Shown: positions 1 to 6,665 of the stretch, one piece after another
Layout of the letters: each line of letters opens with the position of its first letter
Position numbering within the stretch: position 1 is the first letter of the stretch
NCBI GenBank assembly: GCA_019510535.1
Contig: JAEKKE010000182.1
Coordinates: 1 to 15,611 of the forward strand
Length of the DNA: 15,611 nt
Direction: 5' to 3'
Source: Acidobacteriota bacterium
GTDB lineage: Bacteria > Acidobacteriota > Terriglobia > Terriglobales > Acidobacteriaceae
The notes under the pieces: model-generated
Databases searched by the model: none
What the model was told of the DNA's origin: nothing
What the model saw: the letters and a program-made list of their open reading frames with translations, nothing else
Program-made: the position numbers and the translations under genes

Positions 1-2
1 CC

Positions 3-965
3 AAGATCCGCCAAGCGGTGGAACAACAATTAGAAGGGTTTCCGCTCAAGCAGTTGCAGCAGGCGGCCGAAGTGCTCTCACAACGGTACCGCACGGAGGC
101 ACCGGCTGCCAGCGCTCATTTGAGTACTGATCTGGCTGCTGCGGCCTACCTTGCTGTCCGCTTTCCCGCAACCTTCAGCGCCGTTCGTCGCGCCATGGCG
201 GAGACGGCTGGCGTATGCCCGGAATTTGCTCCGTCAACGCAGCTCGATGCCGGCAGTGGGCCAGGCACGGCTGTACTGACTGCCGGCGACCTGTGGCCAT
301 CGCTGCAACGGGCTCTTCTGCTTGAGGGCAGCGGTCCTATTCGCCGGGTCGGGGAATCCCTGGTTGCGGAGTCGGGTATCGCGGCAGAGTGGCAGACTGG
401 GGACCTAGCTTCGGTTGCAATCAACCGCCGCTTCGACTTGGTGACCTGTGCATACGTCCTGTCGGAGCTGTCTGCCTCGGCGCAGCGGCTGCTGATTGAG
501 CGCCTATGGTCGGCAACCGCCGGCGTACTGTTGCTGGTTGAGCCTGGCACTCCTGCCGGATGGCAGCGCATTCTGCAGGCACGGACCGCTCTGCTGCATG
601 CTGGAGCACAGATGCTTGCCCCCTGTCCGCATGCCTTCGCCTGTCCTCTTGTGAGTCCGGATTGGTGTCACTTTGCTGAAAGGGTTGAGCGCAGCCGCAT
701 GCACCGCCTGGTAAAGCAGGGGGATGTGCCATGGGAGGATGAAAAATTCCTCTATCTGGCTGTAGGTCGCGAACGACCAGTTGAGCACGGTTCACGCGTG
801 CTGATGCGCCCGAAGATCCACAACGGTTTGATCTCATTGAAACTCTGCAATGCCGATGGATCGATGACCGAGCCTGTAATTCGCAAGCGGGATAGAAGCT
901 ATAAGCAGGCTCGCAGGGTGGACTGGGGCGAAACCCTTGATTCAGCGTTGGATAGCGAACAATAG
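3..965 (+). CDS. Rsm22/METTL17-like small ribosomal subunit methyltransferase (5' partial)
   Basis: A class I SAM-dependent methyltransferase fold of the Rsm22 family, which associates with the small ribosomal subunit; the catalysed reaction is not firmly known. The frame stays open to the left edge and the codons before the GTG at 18 read as a natural continuation (K-I-R-Q-A), so the true start is probably outside the window. Numbering from that GTG, the SAM-binding motif LDAGSGPGTA is at 76-85, and the family hallmark CPHAFAC...DWCHF lies at 203-219. C203, C209, C217 and a later C277 have spacings (6, 8, 60) close to those I recall for the iron-sulfur ligands of human METTL17, so a 4Fe-4S site is a reasonable inference. 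The C-terminus is basic. The gene stands alone here; the next gene starts 185 bp downstream. Family assignment is strong from these motifs. Confidence 0.85.
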   Translation, partial: KIRQAVEQQLEGFPLKQLQQAAEVLSQRYRTEAPAASAHLSTDLAAAAYLAVRFPATFSAVRRAMAETAGVCPEFAPSTQLDAGSGPGTAVLTAGDLWPSLQRALLLEGSGPIRRVGESLVAESGIAAEWQTGDLASVAINRRFDLVTCAYVLSELSASAQRLLIERLWSATAGVLLLVEPGTPAGWQRILQARTALLHAGAQMLAPCPHAFACPLVSPDWCHFAERVERSRMHRLVKQGDVPWEDEKFLYLAVGRERPVEHGSRVLMRPKIHNGLISLKLCNADGSMTEPVIRKRDRSYKQARRVDWGETLDSALDSEQ

Positions 966-1150
966 AATCTGATAGATTACTAACTAAGCAATCTAGTACC
1001 GCTCCTGCCCTGGTTACCAAAAATACAAAAATTCACCGGGTGCTCATCCCTCTTCCATCGCATCAAAGACACTTAGGTTTATCGCTTTATTTGCCTTGTA
1101 TCCGTCTCGGTTGAAACAGAGACTTGAAGATCGGAGCACGTTCTGTATCC
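966..1150. other. Intergenic region between methyltransferase and zinc-ribbon gene
   Basis: This 185-bp spacer is more AT-rich than its neighbours. Just after the methyltransferase stop there is a weak 6-bp AT stem (TAGATT...AATCTA, about 973-995) without a T-run, not convincing as a terminator. I could not pick a credible promoter pair for the next gene, and I see no repeat or RNA gene. Confidence 0.4.
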
Positions 1151-1303
1151 ATGAGTAGTAGAGAATGTTCAAACTGCATCGGCGTGACCTTGGAGCGTCG
1201 TCCGGCGAGCGGTTTATTTGAAATCATTGCTTCCCTTGTGGGTCTAAAGCCGTGGCGTTGTCGCCGCTGTGGGCGGACTCACATGCGGTTCCAATCCAAG
1301 TAA
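1151..1303 (+). CDS. Small zinc-ribbon protein, 50 residues
   Basis: A 50-codon ORF from ATG to TAA. Near the N-terminus it has C6-S-N-C9 and near the C-terminus C37-R-R-C40-G, joined by a hydrophobic stretch (LFEIIASLVGLKPW). Two CxxC knuckles about 28 residues apart, with an aromatic-Arg-Cys lead-in to the second pair, are the layout of small structural zinc ribbons; small proteins of this look are common as uncharacterised ORFs. The basic C-terminus (RCGRTHMRFQSK) could contact nucleic acid, but no function can be assigned. The ribosome-binding site is weak (GGAG about 14 nt upstream). It converges on the amidase gene, whose stop lies 26 bp away. Support for being real comes from the paired CxxC motifs, which are unlikely by chance in 50 codons. 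Confidence 0.65.
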   Translation: MSSRECSNCIGVTLERRPASGLFEIIASLVGLKPWRCRRCGRTHMRFQSK

Positions 1304-1328
1304 GGTTCCTCCAGCAAGCAGAGATTGT

Positions 1329-2969
1329 CTATTCCGTCGCTAGCACAGGTGGTTTGCGATGGTGTGTCTTCTGTTCGTACGCATATGCGTAGCCGAGGAG
1401 GGCGCCGTCCTGCCAGGCCTTGCCGCTGATCTCGAGGCCGAAGGGAAGACCATTGTCATAAAAGCCACCGGGTACTACGACGGCGGGAACGCCGATTCGA
1501 TTTACCCAACCGGTGTTGCTGTGCGGCCCGGTGGACGGTTTCCCGTCAGGTTGCGGAGCGATCTCATCGTTCGGCGGCATCTGCAGCGCGGGATAAACCA
1601 TGCCATCAAGGTGCAGGCGTTCCAACGTCTCGTTGTACGCGGCCAGTGCCTTTGCCTGTGGATCCCAGAAGATCTCTTTGGCCTTGGGATCATCTTCCAG
1701 ACGGCGTTGCGAAGTCGCAGGCGCATTGCCGCGGCTCTGACCTAAGAGAAAGCCCGGCAGCTTCTGACCGGTAGCCTGTTCGAAGGCCGCTGGGGATTTG
1801 TATTCAACGGGTCCAAAGTCTCTCAGAAAGTCTTCAAACCCTTCGGCGCGATAGGGTCCGGTGCTGATGGTACGGAGCAGAGTCTCGAAACTTGCGGGAA
1901 GGAGGGTATCGTCCTCCACGACGGTCGCTCCTGCGGCCCGCAGACCCTCGATGGCTTTCAGAAAAGCAGCTTGTGTCTCCGGCCGAAGTGCGAGGCTGCG
2001 TGTAGCGCCTGTCGAGCTGAGCGCGGTGCCCTGGTTGTTGAGGATGAAGCTGGGCACACCGAAGCGTTTGCCCTTCAGCGCATCGACCTTCAGATACTGC
2101 GTGAATTGGGGCGGCTCCTTGGCGGCTGAGCCGGCGGTACGATCGTCCAGCTTGTCTTCACCCGCCATCACTTCGAGTGCGATGGCGGCATCGGTGACAT
2201 TGCGCGCCAGCGGTCCGGTATCGTCCATCAGCCAGTCCAGCGGCGCGATGCCGGCTATGCTGACCAGGCCGCGTGTGGGCAGAAAGCCGACGAGCGAATC
2301 TGTCGAGGCTGGATTGCGGATCGAGTTCGAGGTATCGGTACCCTGGCCCAGAACCGCAAGGTTCGCCGCGACTGCTGTCGCGGTTCCACCGGAGGAGCCG
2401 CCCGGAGAGTAGCGCACGTTGTAGGCGTTGCCGGTGCGACCGCCGGCGCTGCTGTTGTTGGTGTCGCTTGCTGCGAAGTCCGGCATGTTGGTGTGGCCAA
2501 GAATGACGGCGCCCGCGGATTTGAAGTGCGCCACAATCTGTGCATCGCGCGGCGCAATCAGCTCATGTCCGGGTTGCAGGAAGCCGGTCCATCCATCGCT
2601 GGTCACGCGGCCTTCGATGCTGGTGTTGGCTTTGATAACAATGGGAACGCCCCAGAGCGGCTGCGCCTTCAGCTTTGCTGCCAGCGCGGCCGGAGACTTC
2701 GCTTCCGCATCTTCCTGATCGGCGCGCTTCAAGGCGCCTTCGCGGTCGAGCTCAAGGATCGGCTTGTATGTCGGGTTGTACTTTGCAATGCGCGCCAGAT
2801 ACCACTCCGTGACCTGCCGGACGGTATAAGTATGTGCGCGGTAGAGCGTATGCAGCTTCGTCACGGAGACTTCGAGCAGATCGCGGTCCATAGCCGCCGG
2901 GGTCGGTGTCGCGGCGACAACGGGCACGCTCAGCAGCGTGCAGAGGAGTGCGGCCTTTACGAAGTGCAT
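1329..2969 (-). CDS. Secreted amidase-signature-family hydrolase
   Basis: A 546-residue member of the amidase signature family, which hydrolyses C-N amide bonds through a Ser-cisSer-Lys triad. From the ATG at 2969 the protein opens with a typical signal peptide (MHFVKAALLCTLLSVPVVAA), so it should act in the periplasm or outside. Triad residues in this numbering are Lys113 (GVPIVIKAN), cis-Ser192 (in GGSSGG) and nucleophile Ser216 (TSNSIRNPAS); the 24-residue gap between the two serines equals that in FAAH. The residues just before the nucleophile are Ser-Asn, not the common Gly-Gly. An upstream in-frame extension exists but is inside the previous gene; the chosen start has GGAG 7 nt ahead and places the signal peptide correctly. 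It is the last gene of the ATP-grasp/alpha-E/transglutaminase operon, 14 bp behind the transglutaminase stop. The substrate is unknown; aryl, fatty or peptide amides are all possible. Confidence 0.9.
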   Translation of the reverse strand: MHFVKAALLCTLLSVPVVAATPTPAAMDRDLLEVSVTKLHTLYRAHTYTVRQVTEWYLARIAKYNPTYKPILELDREGALKRADQEDAEAKSPAALAAKLKAQPLWGVPIVIKANTSIEGRVTSDGWTGFLQPGHELIAPRDAQIVAHFKSAGAVILGHTNMPDFAASDTNNSSAGGRTGNAYNVRYSPGGSSGGTATAVAANLAVLGQGTDTSNSIRNPASTDSLVGFLPTRGLVSIAGIAPLDWLMDDTGPLARNVTDAAIALEVMAGEDKLDDRTAGSAAKEPPQFTQYLKVDALKGKRFGVPSFILNNQGTALSSTGATRSLALRPETQAAFLKAIEGLRAAGATVVEDDTLLPASFETLLRTISTGPYRAEGFEDFLRDFGPVEYKSPAAFEQATGQKLPGFLLGQSRGNAPATSQRRLEDDPKAKEIFWDPQAKALAAYNETLERLHLDGMVYPALQMPPNDEIAPQPDGKPSTGPHSNTGWVNRIGVPAVVVPGGFYDNGLPFGLEISGKAWQDGALLGYAYAYEQKTHHRKPPVLATE

Positions 2970-2983
2970 GATGGGCTCCGTAT

Positions 2984-3973
2984 TTACTGTTGTTGCTGCT
3001 GTGCCTGTTGAAGCTGTGTGAGGTTCACCAACGGCGGCGATGGCGGCTGTTGCGCCCTCTCCACCAGGATCGACCAATCTTCCGGCACCGGTAGCTCCTG
3101 ATCGAGCAGGGGTGTACCTTCGCTCTGCGTCACGCGGACAGCGACGGTCAGCTCTGAGTTGGCAAGGCCGCGGAAGATTCCATGCGTCGGCGGCACATCA
3201 GCATAGTCACGTCCGATAGCTGTGCGGATATGACGGTCACCGGCGATGAGCCAGTTGGTGGGGTCGAAACCCACCCATCCGAGCTGCGGCACCAAGGCTT
3301 CTATCCACGCGTGCGTGGCCGACGCGACCGAGCGGTCATGATCCTCGTTGCCGTGAAAGAGGTAGCCGGAGACGTAGCGGCAGGGAATTCGCAGCTTCGA
3401 ACGCACCAGCGCGATCATGATGTGCGCGAAGTCCTGGCATACACCCATGCGATGGTTGATGGCGACGTCGATCGGCGAATCCACCTTGGTGGACTTGGGC
3501 TTGTAGTCGAAGTACTTATAGAGCCGCTCATTCAGCTCATGCAGTACCAGCAGCGGATCGTCGCGGCGCGTCACTTCCAGGTTTTCCGCAAGCTCGTCCA
3601 GCGCCGGCGTCGGTATCGCAAATTCGCTGGGGAAGAGCATCTCCCAGTAGTCACCCTGCTCGATCAGATAATCGAGCTCCTTCCATGCATCCGGCGCGAG
3701 AAATGCAGGCACCTGCGGTATCGGTGCGATCTCCACCAGAGACTCAGCGACAATCACAAGCTGCGTGTGTTGCCCGGGAATATCGAAGTGATGGACGTTG
3801 TTGGCCAGATGATCGCGGTAGCTGAAGACGCGGCAGCGCGGTGTGACTGAGAGCTGAAAGTTGAGGCAGCGCTGGTTGGAGTCCGAGCGCGGATGCATCC
3901 GCGTCTCCATGATGGACTCGCTTACCGGGTCGCTGTAGAGGAACTTCGTCAGATGGCGGACTGAATAGTACAT
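2984..3973 (-). CDS. Transglutaminase-like cysteine protease family protein
   Basis: A 329-residue cytoplasmic protein with a bacterial transglutaminase-like N-terminal beta domain (about 1-85) followed by a transglutaminase core. The catalytic triad is visible as Cys179 (GVCQDFAH), His221 (ATHAWIEA) and Asp237 (GFDPTN). In bacteria this subfamily is usually thought to act as a peptidase or amide-bond exchange enzyme and commonly accompanies alpha-E and circularly permuted ATP-grasp proteins, as it does here. No signal peptide is present. AAGGA lies about 7 nt before the start, and the alpha-E stop is 19 bp upstream, so the genes are cotranscribed. The C-terminus ends in a low-complexity glutamine run (LQQAQQQQQ) encoded by CAG/CAA repeats, likely a dispensable tail. 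Family is certain; substrate is unknown. Confidence 0.92.
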   Translation of the reverse strand: MYYSVRHLTKFLYSDPVSESIMETRMHPRSDSNQRCLNFQLSVTPRCRVFSYRDHLANNVHHFDIPGQHTQLVIVAESLVEIAPIPQVPAFLAPDAWKELDYLIEQGDYWEMLFPSEFAIPTPALDELAENLEVTRRDDPLLVLHELNERLYKYFDYKPKSTKVDSPIDVAINHRMGVCQDFAHIMIALVRSKLRIPCRYVSGYLFHGNEDHDRSVASATHAWIEALVPQLGWVGFDPTNWLIAGDRHIRTAIGRDYADVPPTHGIFRGLANSELTVAVRVTQSEGTPLLDQELPVPEDWSILVERAQQPPSPPLVNLTQLQQAQQQQQ

Positions 3974-3992
3974 CGCGTTTCCTTCTTTCCCC

Positions 3993-4982
3993 TTAGCCTG
4001 CCAGGGCGGTTTGAATCGAGTAATCGATGTACAGCTCGTAGATGGCGCAATGGATGTCGCGGCATTCCCGCAGAATGTCCTGCAGGTAACCTACGACATC
4101 TCCTCGCAGAATCTCCTCGACGCTGGAGTAGCGCAGGCTTGCCTGCAGGCGGCCCGCAAGCCGTGTGAGGTTTTCAGTGCGTGACTTGCTGCTCTCTCGC
4201 TGAATCGCATCCAGTGCGCTGACCAGGCTTTCGATCGAGAAGCGGAGCGAATGTGGAAAGTTCTCATCGAGCAGCAGAAACTCAAGGATGCGCTCGGGTG
4301 TGAGGTCGGCGGTGTAGACCTTGCAATACGCCTCAAAGGCCGTGGCGCTGCGAAGCAGCCCCATGTATTCGAGGTATTCGTTGCCTTCGGGAATGCGTTC
4401 CGGATGCTTCCACAGATCGTGGTGATACGCCTCCAACAGCATGGCGGTGGCGGAGGCGCGTTCGATGTAGCGGCCTACCTGGATGAAATGCCATCCCTCG
4501 CCATGTGACATGGTGGAGTCGGTCACGCCCTGGAACTGATGGACGGCTTCCATTACGGACTGCAGAAACTCGCCCGGTTCCTGGGCTCCGTTCAGCAGGG
4601 CTTCAGCATGCATATCGCTGTGCATCTCAGGCCGGGTGACGGCGAGATAGAGAGAGTTGAGCCGATGCCACATCTCAGTGGAGATCTGCTCGCGGACGTG
4701 GCGCGCATTCTCTCGCGCCGCGATGATGCAGGAGAGCACTGAGATGCGATTGGTGATATCGAAGGTAAGGGTGTGCGAAAGCTTGTATGGATCGTCGTCG
4801 TCCCATGCCTCTCCCGCCGGGCGGCCGAGAGCCGCCACCATGCGCTGCCAGCGATGATCGGCGCCTGAAGAAGACTCATCGAGCATGAGATTGAGATTCA
4901 CATCGAGCAGACGTGTGGTGTGCTCAGCGCGCTCGAGGTAACGGCTCATCCAGTAGAGACTGTCTGCAACGCGGGATAGCAT
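3993..4982 (-). CDS. Alpha-E domain-containing protein (DUF403)
   Basis: A 329-residue, mostly alpha-helical protein starting with the family signature MLSRVADSLYWMSRYLERAE. Alpha-E proteins have no established biochemical activity. They are known mainly through conserved linkage to circularly permuted ATP-grasp enzymes and transglutaminase-like proteins, and are predicted to work with them in making or modifying a peptide. No membrane segment or signal peptide is seen. A textbook ribosome-binding site (AAGGAG, 5 nt before ATG) overlaps the stop of the upstream ATP-grasp gene, 9 bp away, which indicates translational coupling. Length is normal for the family. Confidence 0.93.
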   Translation of the reverse strand: MLSRVADSLYWMSRYLERAEHTTRLLDVNLNLMLDESSSGADHRWQRMVAALGRPAGEAWDDDDPYKLSHTLTFDITNRISVLSCIIAARENARHVREQISTEMWHRLNSLYLAVTRPEMHSDMHAEALLNGAQEPGEFLQSVMEAVHQFQGVTDSTMSHGEGWHFIQVGRYIERASATAMLLEAYHHDLWKHPERIPEGNEYLEYMGLLRSATAFEAYCKVYTADLTPERILEFLLLDENFPHSLRFSIESLVSALDAIQRESSKSRTENLTRLAGRLQASLRYSSVEEILRGDVVGYLQDILRECRDIHCAIYELYIDYSIQTALAG

Positions 4983-4991
4983 GATCTCTCC

Positions 4992-6425
4992 TTAGCTCAA
5001 CACCCAGGTGTCTTTGCTACCGCCGCCCTGCGACGAGTTGACGACAAGCGATCCTTTACGCAACGCCACGCGTGTCAGGCCGCCGGGGACGATGCTGACC
5101 TTATCGCCGTAGAGCACATACGGGCGCAGATCCACGTGCCGCGGCTCGAGCTGATCGTCGAACATGCATGGAGCGCGGGAGAAGCTGATCGTCGGTTGGC
5201 CGATGTAATTCCGGGGGTCGGCCTCGATGCGCCGAGCGAACTCTTCGCGCTGCGCCGCGGTGGATTGCGGCCCCACCAGCATGCCGTAGCCTCCGCTTTC
5301 GCCAACGGCCTTGACGACAAACTTGTCCAGGTTGGCGAGCACATGTTTGCGCTCATTCTCGCGGGCGCAGAGAAAGGTCTCCACATTCTTCAGCACCGGT
5401 TCTTCGCTCAGGTAGTACTTGATGATGTCGGGAACGTAGGCATAGAGCGCTTTGTCGTCAGCCACGCCGGTGCCGAAGGCATTTGCGAGGGTTACGTTGC
5501 CGGCGCGATAGGCATTGAACAGACCGGCGACACCGAGGATGGAATCACCCCGAAAGGCCAGCGGATCGATGAAGTCATCATCCACGCGGCGGTAGATCAC
5601 ATCGACACGGCGCAGGCCAGAGGTTGTCCGCATATAGACGACGTTGTCGTGGGTGACCAGGTCGCGGCCTTCCACCAGTTCAATGCCCATCTGGCGCGCG
5701 AGATATGCGTGCTCGTAGTAGGCGGAGTTGAAGACGCCTGGCGTTAGCAGCACGATATTTGGCTCAGGGCGGCCTTCAGGCGCCAGTGAACGCAGCGTGC
5801 CCAACAACAACTGCGTGTACTGCTCGATCGGACGTACGTTATAGCTGCGGAAGAGCTGCGGGAAGATACGCTTCATCACGCGCCGGTTGGTGAGCATATA
5901 GCTCACGCCCGAGGGGACGCGCAGATTGTCTTCCAGAACGACGAACTCGCCGTTCTCCAGGCGGATAAGGTCGGTGCCGGTGACCGCGATATAGATATTG
6001 CGCGGCACCTGCAGACCCACCATCTGGCGGCGGAACTGCTTGCAGGAGTACACGACCTCGCGCGGCACAATGCCATCGGCCAGAATGCGTCCCTCGTGAT
6101 AGATATCGCGCAGGAAGAGATTCAGCGCGGTAATACGCTGTGTCAGGCCGCGTTCCACCGTTGCCCACTCCTGTGCGGTGATCACGCGCGGCAACAGGTC
6201 ATAGGGGAAGATGCGCTCGGTGCCTTCCTCTCGGCCGTAGACCGTGAAGGTGATGCCCTGGTTCAGAAAGGAAAGATCGGCAGCCTGTTTGCGGCGCTGC
6301 AGCTCGGCGTGTGGGAGAGACGTAAAGTGATTCAGCAATAACTGGTAATGAGGATGCAGCGCCTCGGGCGAGGCGAACATCTCGTCGTAGGCGTTGTCCA
6401 GAAGGTAGTTCTGGAGCGCCGTCAT
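4992..6425 (-). CDS. Circularly permuted ATP-grasp protein (DUF404/DUF407 type)
   Basis: A circularly permuted ATP-grasp ligase-like protein, predicted to form an amide bond using ATP; its substrate is not known. From the start chosen here it is 477 residues. Visible features include an N-terminal YDEMF...HPHYQ segment typical of the family, VLEDNLRVPSGVSYML at 163-178, a probable ATP-binding lysine at about 372 in VVKAVGESGGYGM, HVDLRPYVLYG at 430-440, and the standard C-terminus GGGSKDTWVLS. Possible starts are ATG 6425, ATG 6455 and ATG 6491. None has a good ribosome-binding site. The predicted promoter (-10 at 6473-6478) would put the transcript start near 6466, excluding 6491, and the conserved region begins just after 6425; 6455 remains possible. 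It is the first gene of a four-gene operon with alpha-E, transglutaminase and amidase. Confidence 0.92.
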   Translation of the reverse strand: MTALQNYLLDNAYDEMFASPEALHPHYQLLLNHFTSLPHAELQRRKQAADLSFLNQGITFTVYGREEGTERIFPYDLLPRVITAQEWATVERGLTQRITALNLFLRDIYHEGRILADGIVPREVVYSCKQFRRQMVGLQVPRNIYIAVTGTDLIRLENGEFVVLEDNLRVPSGVSYMLTNRRVMKRIFPQLFRSYNVRPIEQYTQLLLGTLRSLAPEGRPEPNIVLLTPGVFNSAYYEHAYLARQMGIELVEGRDLVTHDNVVYMRTTSGLRRVDVIYRRVDDDFIDPLAFRGDSILGVAGLFNAYRAGNVTLANAFGTGVADDKALYAYVPDIIKYYLSEEPVLKNVETFLCARENERKHVLANLDKFVVKAVGESGGYGMLVGPQSTAAQREEFARRIEADPRNYIGQPTISFSRAPCMFDDQLEPRHVDLRPYVLYGDKVSIVPGGLTRVALRKGSLVVNSSQGGGSKDTWVLS

Positions 6426-6455
6426 CTTGAACTGGCTGGTCTGAAGTGTACCCAT

Positions 6456-6544
6456 CTGGAAACTGTGGTTTGAGTATAGAGGTCGCGGCATCGCATTCAA
6501 ACTGCAAATGCCGCGGCCAGTTGACTCTAAACCGCAGTTTCCGG
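6456..6544. repeat. Nested inverted repeat overlapping the operon promoter
   Basis: Outer arms are 6456-6475 (CTGGAAACTGTGGTTTGAGT) and 6524-6544 (ACTCTAAACCGCAGTTTCCGG), complementary apart from one bulged T and two T/G wobbles. Inner arms are 6481-6491 (GGTCGCGGCAT) and 6508-6518 (ATGCCGCGGCC), with one more T/G wobble. The promoter -10 lies between the left arms and the -35 lies in the central loop. It could be a pair of operators, a cruciform or an RNA hairpin. The symmetry is directly visible; the function is not. Confidence 0.7.
6473..6500 (-). promoter_or_regulatory. Candidate sigma70 promoter of the ATP-grasp operon
   Basis: On the minus strand, TTGAAT (6495-6500) and TATACT (6473-6478) are separated by 16 nt. 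The -10 matches the consensus in five of six positions and the -35 in four. Transcription would begin near 6466, just ahead of the possible starts at 6455 and 6425. The box falls inside the nested inverted repeat, so access could be regulated. Confidence 0.45.
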
Positions 6545-6549
6545 GGATT

Positions 6550-6665
6550 TAGAGCATTTTTCCTGTTGCCAGGTATTCCGGGAGGAGCGTGCAGCGGCGT
6601 TTTCATTGAGGAAAACGCCCATAGATGCACTAGCCCTGCACTACACCTACGGGAAAAATGCTCTA
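6550..6665. repeat. 116-bp palindromic element with 14-bp perfect terminal inverted repeats
   Basis: The ends are TAGAGCATTTTTCC (6550-6563) and its exact complement GGAAAAATGCTCTA (6652-6665). The centre is a perfect 9-bp stem, GGCGTTTTC (6596-6604) and GAAAACGCC (6611-6619), with loop ATTGAG, flanked by short matching GTGCA/TGCAC. The element carries no ORF, which fits a small non-autonomous mobile or palindromic intergenic repeat. Its right end supplies the TAG stop of the neighbouring minus-strand gene (6663-6665). It could also act as a terminator for that gene, although no U-run follows the stem. Confidence 0.7.

Noticed and set aside
973..995. TAGATT...AATCTA hairpin after the Rsm22-like gene as a terminator
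   Set aside because: A 6-bp AT stem with an 11-nt loop and no T-run is too weak to call.
421..1020. A 199-codon minus-strand frame opposite the Rsm22-like gene
   Set aside because: It is antisense to a well-supported gene, Arg/Ala/Ser-rich shadow composition with no motif.
2987..3015. CTG/TTG run at the transglutaminase 3' end as a CRISPR-like or regulatory repeat
   Set aside because: It is simply the codon repeat of a short glutamine tail.
2970..3077. An upstream in-frame start extending the amidase by 36 residues
   Set aside because: It would bury the clear signal peptide and overlap the transglutaminase gene; ATG 2969 has a good ribosome-binding site.
6426..6500. Upstream starts (ATG 6491, TTG 6500) for the ATP-grasp gene
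   Set aside because: They fall within the inverted repeat and ahead of the predicted transcript start, and the added residues do not resemble the family.
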